From: Deltaproteobacteria bacterium
GTDB lineage: Bacteria > Desulfobacterota_B > Binatia > UBA9968
Reading direction: 5' to 3'
Assembly (NCBI GenBank): GCA_005879255.1
Contig: VBKY01000217.1
Coordinates: 1-9,817, forward strand
DNA length: 9,817 nt
Shown: positions 1 to 5,911 of the stretch, one piece after another
Layout of the letters: the number at the start of each line of letters is the position of its first letter
Position numbering within the stretch: the first letter of the stretch is position 1
Made by a program: the position numbers and the translations under genes
Notes under the pieces: model-generated
What the model saw: the letters and a program-made list of their open reading frames with translations, nothing else
Databases searched by the model: none
Told to the model about the DNA's origin: nothing

Positions 1-126
1 TGGTTCGAAATCCACTGAAAACATGGACGTCCGCCCGGATTCATTCGCCGCGAGGTTACCGCGCGGGTTGCCGGGCGCAATTAGAATCTCCCCATCGCTG
101 GCTTTCTTTTTTAAGCCGCAGTACAC
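1..126 (-). CDS. Possible partial ORF running off the left edge
   Basis: A minus-strand frame is open from a GTG at 126 to the window edge (42 codons, no stop), with an ATG in the same frame at 23. The translation includes the segment DGEILIAPGNPRGNLAANES. I do not recognise a family, and the opposite strand is also open here, so this may be non-coding. It lies downstream of the 90-aa gene on the same strand. There is no convincing Shine-Dalgarno sequence before the GTG; a loosely purine-rich GGGCGGA lies before the ATG at 23. The true start and product cannot be decided without the sequence to the left. Confidence 0.2.
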   Translation of the reverse strand, partial: MYCGLKKKASDGEILIAPGNPRGNLAANESGRTSMFSVDFEP

Positions 127-182
127 GTCAAGGACCCGCCGGTTCCAACGCAGATCAAATCACGACACGCAGTAATAGCCGC

Positions 183-455
183 TCAAACAAGCTTTCTCAG
201 CAACGAGTGGATCGTCTTGTTCTTGCGAATCTCTCGTCTCAAACTCGCCAGATGTGCCTCGTTGAGGATCAATGGGCCGCCTTGAAAGATTCCGTCGTGA
301 TAATAGCAAAAACGCAGCGACTTCACTCCGGAATCGAACGACAGGAGCTGGACAGACGGCTCATGATACTCGGTAACTGACCGCGCTTCTTCAGTGATCC
401 AGCCGCCGCCCCAGTGCAGTTTGAAACGCCGCTTGCGAAGCCCTTTCTTTTTCAT
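183..455 (-). CDS. Conserved-looking small hypothetical protein, 90 aa
   Basis: I cannot assign a function. The protein is short, soluble and basic. It starts with a lysine/arginine-rich stretch (MKKKGLRKRR), followed by an aromatic, glycine-rich segment (FKLHWGGGWITEE), a central part that looks beta-rich (SVQLLSFDSG, SLRFCYYHDG) and a basic C-terminal helix ending in SLLRKLV. It has no signal peptide, membrane segment or metal motif. The composition is protein-like, and similar small proteins of about 90 aa with a WGGGWITEE-like segment seem familiar from deltaproteobacterial and Chloroflexi genomes; that is recollection, not a search. The ATG has no SD, but a possible promoter sits just upstream. 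It is divergent from the alpha/beta hydrolase, with 47 bp between the two start codons. Confidence 0.7.
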   Translation of the reverse strand: MKKKGLRKRRFKLHWGGGWITEEARSVTEYHEPSVQLLSFDSGVKSLRFCYYHDGIFQGGPLILNEAHLASLRREIRKNKTIHSLLRKLV

Positions 456-461
456 GGCAAT

Positions 462-490
462 CTTGTAAAAGTTTCGCTGGCTCCTTGCAA
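462..490 (-). promoter_or_regulatory. Candidate sigma-70 promoter for the 90-aa gene
   Basis: On the minus strand TTGCAA (490-485) and TACAAG (467-462) are separated by 17 bp. The -10 box ends 6 nt before the ATG at 455. Both boxes match the consensus at four of six positions. Because the ATG has no SD, the mRNA would start at or almost at the start codon. Match quality is modest, so this is a weak individual prediction. Confidence 0.3.
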
Positions 491-502
491 CATCTCTCGA
501 TC

Positions 503-1276
503 ATGCGTCTGCACTTCCGAGCTCACGGCGACGGTGTCCCCTTGATCATCGCCCACGGCTTTCTCGGTTCCCTCGACAACTGGCGGACCATGAGCACACG
601 CCTGGCAGCACATTACCGGGTGTACGCTGTCGATCTGCGTAATCACGGCCAGTCGCCACACAGCAAAGTCATGAACTATCTAGTCATGGCACAGGATCTC
701 CGCGAATTCATCGAAGAGCACGGCCTGCGATCGCCGGTCATACTCGGCCACTCCATGGGCGGCAAGGTTGCCATGCAGCTTGCACTGCAATACCCGGAAC
801 AGGTCGACAAGCTTGTGATTGTCGATATTGCGCCGAAAAGCTATCCGTCGATGCATGGGCAGTTGCTGACCGCTCTCCGCGGTCTCCGATTGCAAACCTA
901 CAAATTCTTTGGCGAGATCGACAGTGCCCTTACCGGGGCGATTCCCGATCCACTTGTTAGACAATTCCTTTTGAAAAATCTGACACGCGACCCGAATGAA
1001 GGATTTCGTTGGCGCATCGAGCTTGATGCTATCGTCGAAAATTACGCTGAGCTGACCAAAGCCGTTGCCGCCGGGTCTCCGTTTACCAAGCCCGCTTGCT
1101 TTATCCGCGGTGGGCGCTCGAATTTTCTCGTGGAACAGGATTATCAATCGATTCGCGGATACTTTCCACGAGCTCAATTCAAAACGATCGCCAGCGCCGG
1201 CCATTGGGTCCACATTGACGCCCCCGATGAGTTTTACAGAATCGTGACTGACTTTCTCGCTGCTTCATCAAGGTAA
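503..1276 (+). CDS. Alpha/beta hydrolase, YbfF/ABHD11-type esterase
   Basis: A 257-aa serine hydrolase of the alpha/beta fold, probably a cytoplasmic esterase or thioesterase with unknown substrate. Visible motifs, numbered from the ATG at 503: HGFLGSLDNW at 19-28 (oxyanion hole), DLRNHGQSP at 44-52, the nucleophile elbow GHSMGG with Ser84, VDIAP with Asp108 at the position of the acid residue in E. coli YbfF, and GHWVHIDAP with His234. The DLRNHG and DIAP motifs and the length point to the YbfF/ABHD11 group rather than dehalogenases or lipases. A TTG at 485 would add six residues; the ATG fits the family start better, and neither has a clear SD. The stop codon is followed directly by an ATG, so the nuclease-like remnant downstream was probably translationally coupled to it. 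Confidence 0.9.
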   Translation: MRLHFRAHGDGVPLIIAHGFLGSLDNWRTMSTRLAAHYRVYAVDLRNHGQSPHSKVMNYLVMAQDLREFIEEHGLRSPVILGHSMGGKVAMQLALQYPEQVDKLVIVDIAPKSYPSMHGQLLTALRGLRLQTYKFFGEIDSALTGAIPDPLVRQFLLKNLTRDPNEGFRWRIELDAIVENYAELTKAVAAGSPFTKPACFIRGGRSNFLVEQDYQSIRGYFPRAQFKTIASAGHWVHIDAPDEFYRIVTDFLAASSR

Positions 1277-1560
1277 ATGGCAACTGCCCGAAAAAAGATA
1301 AGCCTCGAAGAGCTGATTCAGCGCGCCACGGCGGACGCAAATTTAACCGTCATGAACTATTCCGACCATCGCTCAGCTACTATCTGCTCAAAGATCCGTT
1401 TTGGCTCTGGTGCGAACATCATGCGCCGAAGCAAGAAGCGGTCGATGAGACCACTCGATACGATGAGCTACGCATGCAACAAGGCGTCGAATACGAACAA
1501 CATTGGGTAAAAACGCATTATCCGAACGCGGTGGCGATCGAGCCTAGTTTCGGCCCCAGA
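1277..1560 (+). pseudogene. Frameshifted, truncated RecB-like nuclease N-terminus
   Basis: The first about 28 codons from the ATG at 1277 read sensibly (MATARKKISLEELIQRATAD). The coding sense then moves to another frame: from about 1372 the frame gives LSYYLLKDPFWLWCEHHAP and then DELRMQQGVEYEQHWVKTHY. This pattern, an aromatic/Cys segment followed by a Q/E-G-x-x-x-E-x-x-V helix and a YP, resembles the N-terminal region of RecB-like PD-(D/E)XK nucleases of the TM0106/DUF2779 type. No catalytic D/ExK core is present. Coding sense fades after about 1560, where RidA upstream sequence begins. The gene therefore carries a frameshift near 1350-1372 and has lost most of its length. The family assignment is inference; the frame change is seen directly. 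Confidence 0.55.
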
Positions 1561-1677
1561 TTGAAAGGCCTGGACCGCGTAATCAGGTATGGATCTGCGG
1601 ATCAGGCCAACCGCGCCCACGACTGTGGACGTTGGCTCACGCCTCGTGGTATGAATCGAATCAACCACGCACAATCC

Positions 1678-1684
1678 AGGAGGG
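1678..1684 (+). promoter_or_regulatory. Shine-Dalgarno site fixing the RidA start
   Basis: AGGAGGG ends 4 nt before the ATG at 1689. It selects that ATG over the in-frame TTG at 1632, which would add 19 residues with no RidA character. Confidence 0.8.
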
Positions 1685-1688
1685 CAGT

Positions 1689-2069
1689 ATGGCGAAAAGA
1701 AAAAGCATCCACATTAAAGGCATGGAACATGGCGCGCCGATCCCCAACGGCGTCGTTATTGGCAATATGATTTTTTCCTCGGCGCTCTCCGGTAAGGACG
1801 CAAAAACCGGGGTGTTGTCGCCGGAACCCGATCAGCAAGCCGATGCGATGTTTCGCAATTTGCGTTTATTCTTGGAAACGGCCGGTGGCAGTCCCGATAA
1901 CATCGCCTACATGAAGGTTTACCTGAAGGACGAGAAATACCGTGACTCGGTCAACAAGGCTTGGCTAAAGATGTTCCCAGACGAACATGATCGGCCCGCG
2001 CGCCACGCCATTAAAGTTGATTTGCGCGGCAATAACCTGTTCCAGATCGAAGTCATTGGAGTTTTGTAG
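1689..2069 (+). CDS. RidA/YjgF/UK114-family protein, divergent
   Basis: A 126-aa member of the RidA superfamily, whose best known members hydrolyse reactive enamine/imine intermediates made by PLP enzymes. Family features: GNMIFSSALSG at 25-35, the central helix region (QADAMFRNLRLFLETAGG), YMKVYLKD, the RPARHAIKV segment with Arg105 at the same number as the key Arg of E. coli RidA, and a C-terminal FQIEVIGVL with Glu121. The N-terminal G-P-Y-x-Q segment of archetypal RidA is absent; the protein reads GAPIPNGVVIGN with about five residues fewer, so the Tyr17 equivalent is missing. It therefore probably belongs to another Rid subfamily, and deaminase activity cannot be assumed. A 31-nt gap separates it from the cupin gene, so the two are likely co-transcribed. 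Confidence 0.88.
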   Translation: MAKRKSIHIKGMEHGAPIPNGVVIGNMIFSSALSGKDAKTGVLSPEPDQQADAMFRNLRLFLETAGGSPDNIAYMKVYLKDEKYRDSVNKAWLKMFPDEHDRPARHAIKVDLRGNNLFQIEVIGVL

Positions 2070-2085
2070 CTCGAATAAGAACAAC

Positions 2086-2092
2086 AAGGAGG
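2086..2092 (+). promoter_or_regulatory. Shine-Dalgarno site fixing the cupin start
   Basis: AAGGAGG lies 8 nt before the ATG at 2101. It supports that start over upstream in-frame codons that overlap the end of the RidA gene. Confidence 0.8.
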
Positions 2093-2100
2093 AATTTTCA

Positions 2101-2490
2101 ATGGGCATCGAAGTCATCGATCTCGTGGATATGGCGCACAAGGAAAAACGGCGCAAGAACATCTTCAACACGCCGCGCTTTCACGCTTGGATGCATTATT
2201 ACAAACCGGGGCAAAAGGACGACATGCACTGCCACAACGCCGACCAGACTTTCGTGGTCCTCGACGGCGAATGCACGATGAGCTTTCCCGACGGCGGCAA
2301 AGTCACCTTAAAGCCCGGTCAAGCCGCCCTGATTACCGGCGGATCCTTTTACACGCTGGAAAACACCGGCGAGGGGCCGATGATCATGATGGGCAACCGC
2401 TCCGGGCCGGCCGAGAATATCCAGATCATCGACTATGTCACACGCAAGGACATCCGGCAGAGAGTTCAGGCGGAAGTGAGTAACGGGTAA
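2101..2490 (+). CDS. Small single-domain cupin protein
   Basis: A 129-aa cupin_2-type beta-barrel protein. Motif 1 is recognisable at 37-56 (PGQKDDMHCHNADQTFVVLD, then GE): His43 and His45 fit HxH, but the usual Glu is Gln49. Motif 2 lies at 73-86: the P-x-G-x-x-H-x-x-x-N pattern reads TGGSFYTLEN, so the metal-binding His is Tyr84, while the Gly and Asn are kept. Two of the four standard metal ligands are thus replaced. It may bind metal differently or act as a binding or isomerase-like protein rather than a dioxygenase. No signal peptide is visible. It follows RidA with a strong SD and is convergent with the amidohydrolase gene; 53 bp separate the two genes and no clear terminator is seen between them. 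The substrate is unknown. Confidence 0.85.
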   Translation: MGIEVIDLVDMAHKEKRRKNIFNTPRFHAWMHYYKPGQKDDMHCHNADQTFVVLDGECTMSFPDGGKVTLKPGQAALITGGSFYTLENTGEGPMIMMGNRSGPAENIQIIDYVTRKDIRQRVQAEVSNG

Positions 2491-2543
2491 TCAATAAGGT
2501 ATTGTTCAGCCATTTAAAACATCCAAGTCGTTCGATCCGAGCC

Positions 2544-3548
2544 TTAGAGCCCGTAAAGCCGCTTCGGATTGTCGTAGCTAATTTTTCGCTTGGATGTTTC
2601 CGGAATATCTTCGCGACTTAAAAATTCGTTCACCGCTTTGCTCATGTCGACGATCCCTTCGTGGGGAAAGTCCGACGCCCAAAATAAACATTCGTCGCCA
2701 AGCAGTTCCAGATCGCGGCTGGTGGTCATCTCTTCGCCGCACTGAAAATACATTTGCCCGCGCTCGATCAATTTTGATGGGCGCGGGAGCTCACCGATGC
2801 GGGCTTCCATTTTGCTCATAAGATAGGGCACCCATCCACACCCTGCTTCCAGGAAGGCGATACGCAAATCGGGATATTTCCCAAATACACCCGAGAACGT
2901 AAGATTGGTAAATTGACGCATTTGCGGCCAGACATGGGCGAGCGTCGCGGCTTCGTGGCGCCACATGAAGAGATCGTTGTTGCGCAGCGAATTCTGCGAG
3001 TGCACCGCGAGCATGCAGCCTAACCGATTCGCTTCTTCGTATAGAGGATGAAACTCCGGATGGCCCAACGGCCGCGGCAATCCGTCGGCGGGCAATAATC
3101 CACCCACCATTCCAAGCTCTTTCACTGCCCGGCGCAACTCGGCAACCGCAACGGGAATATCCTGCAATGGCAGGACCGCGATTCCCTTCAAGCGCTTTTC
3201 CTGACGCAGGAAGCGATCGTCGAGGTAATCGTTATAGGCGCGGCTCAAATCGACAGCGAACTCGGTCATGCCGACTTGTCCGATATGCATAAATCGCGTC
3301 GGATAAACCACAGCGGTCTCGATATTGCCTTGATCCAGCGCCAACTGCCAATCTTGCAGCGTGGGAATCAGGAACGAGGCGCCCATCCCGCCGTGTCCCG
3401 CCTGCCGATGCCAGCCATGATGCGGCAGCAACGGAAAATACAGGACCGCCTCGCGTCGATTCTTGTAGTAGTCCGGCAAGTACTCAAAGACATCGCTCTC
3501 GACTTCGCGAATATGTCCATCCGCGTCGATCATTTTCCAGTCTGTCAT
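2544..3548 (-). CDS. Amidohydrolase_2 (ACMSD-like) metal-dependent hydrolase/decarboxylase
   Basis: A 334-aa TIM-barrel enzyme of the amidohydrolase_2 family, which includes ACMSD, 5-carboxyvanillate and gamma-resorcylate decarboxylases and is common in aromatic catabolism. Metal-site motifs: DADGH with Asp10 and His12 at the first strand, AVHSQNS with His183, and FWASDFPHEG with Asp293. FSGVFGKYPDL and FLEAGCGWVPYL are typical family segments, as is the C-terminal DNPKRLYGL. The chosen ATG has GGAG (3558-3555) 6 nt upstream; a longer open frame to 3644 runs through a hairpin and tandem repeats and has no family character. There is no signal peptide, so it acts in the cytoplasm. It may be co-transcribed with the sirtuin and MFS genes upstream. 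The exact substrate cannot be told from sequence. Confidence 0.92.
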   Translation of the reverse strand: MTDWKMIDADGHIREVESDVFEYLPDYYKNRREAVLYFPLLPHHGWHRQAGHGGMGASFLIPTLQDWQLALDQGNIETAVVYPTRFMHIGQVGMTEFAVDLSRAYNDYLDDRFLRQEKRLKGIAVLPLQDIPVAVAELRRAVKELGMVGGLLPADGLPRPLGHPEFHPLYEEANRLGCMLAVHSQNSLRNNDLFMWRHEAATLAHVWPQMRQFTNLTFSGVFGKYPDLRIAFLEAGCGWVPYLMSKMEARIGELPRPSKLIERGQMYFQCGEEMTTSRDLELLGDECLFWASDFPHEGIVDMSKAVNEFLSREDIPETSKRKISYDNPKRLYGL

Positions 3549-3583
3549 GGTTTTCTCCAATTTGTTTTCTGCCAATTCAATCA

Positions 3584-3603
3584 GGGCGCGATGAATCGCG
3601 CCC
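3584..3603. repeat. Perfect palindromic hairpin (REP-like)
   Basis: GGGCGCGAT and ATCGCGCCC form a perfect 9-bp inverted repeat around a 2-nt GA spacer. On the minus strand it is preceded by CGTAGG, giving the form GTAGGGGCGCG...CGCGCCC, which resembles REP-like palindromes scattered through many bacterial genomes (recollection, not a search). No T-run follows on either strand, so it does not look like an intrinsic terminator. It lies 35 bp upstream of the amidohydrolase start. Confidence 0.75.
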
Positions 3604-3624
3604 CTACGATATTTTCCGTTCCAC

Positions 3625-3659
3625 TTCGATCCTCGATCCTCCATCTTCCATCATCGATC
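3625..3659. repeat. Degenerate 7-bp tandem repeat, five units
   Basis: On the plus strand five consecutive heptamers read TTCGATC, CTCGATC, CTCCATC, TTCCATC and ATCGATC (consensus NTCSATC; GATSGAN on the minus strand). The array starts 7 bp beyond the sirtuin stop codon and ends 21 bp before the GGGCGCGAT hairpin. Confidence 0.7.
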
Positions 3660-3666
3660 ATCCGCC

Positions 3667-4422
3667 TCATCCGTCGGCGATCATCTCGCCGAATCTGCCG
3701 CAGAACTCGCCGATGGCGCCGTGGTGTACGAAGTCCGCGATTTCGTCGAGCGGACCAGGCTCGCGGTTGATGATTGCCAATCGCGCGCCGTTGCGCTTGG
3801 CAACAACGGGAAATGACGCTGCCGGCTGCACCTGCAGCGACGATCCCATGACGATGAATACTTTGGCCTGCTCGGTCCACTCCTGTGCTTGGCGCATCGC
3901 TTCCTCGGGCATCGCTTGGCCGAAGGAAATCGTCGCGGATTTGAGAATGCCATCGCAGAGATTGCACTTGGGCGACGCAAAATCACCGATCAGCCGTTTG
4001 ATGATCTCGTCGGGATCGTAAGTCTGGCTGCACTTAAGACAGACGACTTTGCGGTTGCTGCCGTGGAGCTCGACAATTTTTTCATCCGGCAGACCTGCTT
4101 GACTGTGCAGTCCGTCGACGTTTTGCGTGATCAGTCCGATGAGTTTTCCCTTGACGTCCAGCGAGTGAACAAAATAATGACCGACATTCGGTCTGGCGTT
4201 CTTGTACTGCTCCCATCCATCCAGGCGCCGCTTCCACGCTTCGATTCGCGCCGCCTCGCTGCTCATATATTCCTGAAACGTGACCGGCCGGTAACGCGTC
4301 CAGATGCCGCCGGGACTGCGAAAGTCCGGGATGCCGGATTCGGTGCTGATCCCCGCGCCGGTGAACACGACGATTTCATCGTGCTCGCGGATTTTCTCTG
4401 CGAAGTCATTCACGGTCATCAT
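3667..4422 (-). CDS. cobB: NAD-dependent protein deacylase, sirtuin (SIR2/CobB family)
   Basis: A 251-aa full-length bacterial sirtuin that removes acyl groups from protein lysines using NAD+, releasing nicotinamide and O-acyl-ADP-ribose. Motifs: GAGISTESGIPDFR at 22-35 and TQNVDGLH at 99-106 (NAD binding), catalytic His120 in ELHG, a zinc site of Cys128-x2-Cys131 and Cys153-x2-Cys156, GSSLQVQPA at 193-201 and INREPGPLDE at 218-227. The YxxR pair that marks class III desuccinylases is not clearly present; the helix reads EAWKRRLDGW, so acyl preference is open. ATGs at 4422 and 4419 are both possible and neither has an SD. It lies 45 bp downstream of the MFS gene. Bacterial sirtuins often regulate acyl-CoA synthetases, but none is encoded here. 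Confidence 0.95.
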   Translation of the reverse strand: MMTVNDFAEKIREHDEIVVFTGAGISTESGIPDFRSPGGIWTRYRPVTFQEYMSSEAARIEAWKRRLDGWEQYKNARPNVGHYFVHSLDVKGKLIGLITQNVDGLHSQAGLPDEKIVELHGSNRKVVCLKCSQTYDPDEIIKRLIGDFASPKCNLCDGILKSATISFGQAMPEEAMRQAQEWTEQAKVFIVMGSSLQVQPAASFPVVAKRNGARLAIINREPGPLDEIADFVHHGAIGEFCGRFGEMIADG

Positions 4423-4429
4423 GGCTCAT

Positions 4430-4459
4430 TTTATAGAACAGCCTTGACGGCGAACACAA
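4430..4459 (-). promoter_or_regulatory. Candidate promoter for the sirtuin gene
   Basis: Minus-strand TTGTGT (4459-4454) and TATAAA (4435-4430) are separated by 18 bp. The -10 box ends 7 nt before the ATG at 4422, which has no SD. The -10 match is good (five of six) and the -35 is four of six. It lies in the 45-bp gap after the MFS stop, so the sirtuin could be transcribed independently of the MFS gene. Confidence 0.4.
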
Positions 4460-4467
4460 CCAGCGCG

Positions 4468-5721
4468 TTACTTTGCGTCTTCGACCGGCTCAGGAAGCCT
4501 CAGCAGCAGCGCCAGCACGCCGCCGATAGCGATCAACGCGCCGGTAATGGTGAATCCTGTCGCAAAGGATCCGGCGTCGCCCATGCCGCCGATGAAGGTT
4601 GGAATCGCGCCGCCGCCGATCAGAAAACCGAACGGGACCGAAAACGCCACGGCTAGATTGCGCGCGTTGGGAGGCGTGATCATGGCAATTGCCGCGAACG
4701 CCGCTGGAAAAAACCACACGGCGAGTAGGGGTTGTAAGAGCACCACCAGGCTTAGCCAGGTATTCGAAGTTAGCCCCACGAGCAATGTAGCCAATCCGGT
4801 GAAGCCCAGACTAACCACGATGGTTTGTTTTGCGCCGAGCTTATCAGACGCCCAGCCGCCGAGGAGCCCAAAAATCGGACCAGGGGAACGCGAGAAAGCG
4901 ACGATCGTATTGGCCCAGCTCGGCTCCATATGCCGTTCAACGACAAGATACAGCGGCAGCATGGCGTACACCCCAATGGTGGAGCTGACACCCAGGCCGA
5001 AGAGAATAACCATAAGCCAGAAAGTGGGCGTACGGACAAGCGTCCCAAACGCGTTGGATACCGGCGATTCTCCCGGAAAGGCACCGCCGCGGCCGAATTG
5101 ACTAAAACTCACGCTTGCTAGAATCGACAGGGCCCCAAGAACACTCAGCGCAGTACGCCAGCTAGACCATTTCAAAAACAGTTCCGCGATAAACGGACTG
5201 ATAAAGAATGCCAAGTTAGGCGCAACCTCGTGAACCGCGATCGCTTTGCCCCAATGTTGTCTATCGACCAATGATGTGATCGTGGCTATTGCCGAAGGCA
5301 GATATAGCCCGGCGGCGAAACCGAGACCGATCAACGCGCAACGCATTAGCAACAAGTTGGTCGCGGCAGCGATGGCCAACATCGCGACGCCGATGCCAGC
5401 GATGGAAACTACGATTGCCAATCTGTGCGTCGACCGCGACGTGAATAAGCCCGACGATAAAAGCCCAACCAAATAACCGCCGGAGCTTAAAAAGAAAAAG
5501 AATCCCGCTTGGCTGTGACTGATTCCAAGTTCTTTCTCGATCGTCGGCAATAGCGGAGAAAGAATAATTCTCGAGACGAAATTAAGCGAAAAAATGACGG
5601 TAAGAAAGAAAACCGGGCTGAGCTGCGCCCGCAAGGATCGGACGTCAACCTCTTCGGCGCTGCGGTCTTCGTCTGACGCGCTTTTCTTAATCGCCACCTT
5701 TGATGTATCTTCGCGCTGCAT
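4468..5721 (-). CDS. Major facilitator superfamily (MFS) transporter
   Basis: A 417-aa inner-membrane secondary transporter with about twelve hydrophobic helices. The first 34 residues are hydrophilic and charged (MQREDTSKVAIKKSASDEDR and on), an unusually long cytoplasmic tail. A weak motif A follows helix 2 (SGLFTSRSTHRLAI) and a good copy, GGWASDKLGAKQTI, opens the second half, as expected from the MFS internal duplication. The central loop contains RGGAFPGESP. The substrate cannot be read from the sequence; small organic anions or drugs are typical. The ATG at 5721 was chosen over an upstream TTG at 5775, since the extra 18 residues span an inverted repeat. The start has no ordinary SD but is abutted by a strong hairpin. 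Divergent from the solute-binding protein gene. Confidence 0.92.
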   Translation of the reverse strand: MQREDTSKVAIKKSASDEDRSAEEVDVRSLRAQLSPVFFLTVIFSLNFVSRIILSPLLPTIEKELGISHSQAGFFFFLSSGGYLVGLLSSGLFTSRSTHRLAIVVSIAGIGVAMLAIAAATNLLLMRCALIGLGFAAGLYLPSAIATITSLVDRQHWGKAIAVHEVAPNLAFFISPFIAELFLKWSSWRTALSVLGALSILASVSFSQFGRGGAFPGESPVSNAFGTLVRTPTFWLMVILFGLGVSSTIGVYAMLPLYLVVERHMEPSWANTIVAFSRSPGPIFGLLGGWASDKLGAKQTIVVSLGFTGLATLLVGLTSNTWLSLVVLLQPLLAVWFFPAAFAAIAMITPPNARNLAVAFSVPFGFLIGGGAIPTFIGGMGDAGSFATGFTITGALIAIGGVLALLLRLPEPVEDAK

Positions 5722-5745
5722 GGGAGACCGCTCTTTGCGTCTCCC
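5722..5745 (-). promoter_or_regulatory. Inverted repeat directly abutting the MFS start codon
   Basis: GGGAGAC (5722-5728) and GTCTCCC (5739-5745) form a perfect 7-bp inverted repeat with a 10-nt spacer. In the minus-strand mRNA the inner GC/GC can extend the stem with one bulged G, leaving an AAAGA loop. Its 3' arm ends at the base before the ATG at 5721. The only SD-like bases (AAAGAG) are in the loop. It could be a translation-blocking hairpin or a DNA operator; which one is inference. Confidence 0.5.
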
Positions 5746-5900
5746 CTGTTTACACCGCACAGGACAGGAAACCAACGAAGCAAGTAGCGTCCTTCATGAG
5801 AGCGCGACAACTAGAAGTCCCCATCGATCGGGATCTTGGAAGCGGCAATCTTGCTTTTGACGCCATCCGACCTCTCGAGCACCGCATGCGGCAATTAGTT

Positions 5901-5906
5901 AGGAGG
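5901..5906 (+). promoter_or_regulatory. Shine-Dalgarno site for the solute-binding protein
   Basis: AGGAGG ends 5 nt before the ATG at 5912, a strong and well-spaced site that fixes this start. Confidence 0.8.
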
Positions 5907-5911
5907 CATGA

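Noticed and set aside
1..14. GGTTCGAAATCC resembles a tRNA T-loop
   Set aside because: It has one base too many between the stem arms, the stem pairing fails, and no acceptor CCA or anticodon arm can be placed at the edge.
680..1213. 177-codon minus-strand ORF opposite the alpha/beta hydrolase
   Set aside because: It is a shadow frame of a gene with a full set of catalytic motifs on the plus strand.
2491..2543. Possible bidirectional terminator between the convergent cupin and amidohydrolase genes
   Set aside because: I could find no stable inverted repeat with a T tract in these 53 bp.
3276..3770. Long plus-strand ORF opposite the amidohydrolase and sirtuin ends
   Set aside because: It runs antisense to two convincing genes and translates to arginine-rich, motif-free sequence across the repeats.
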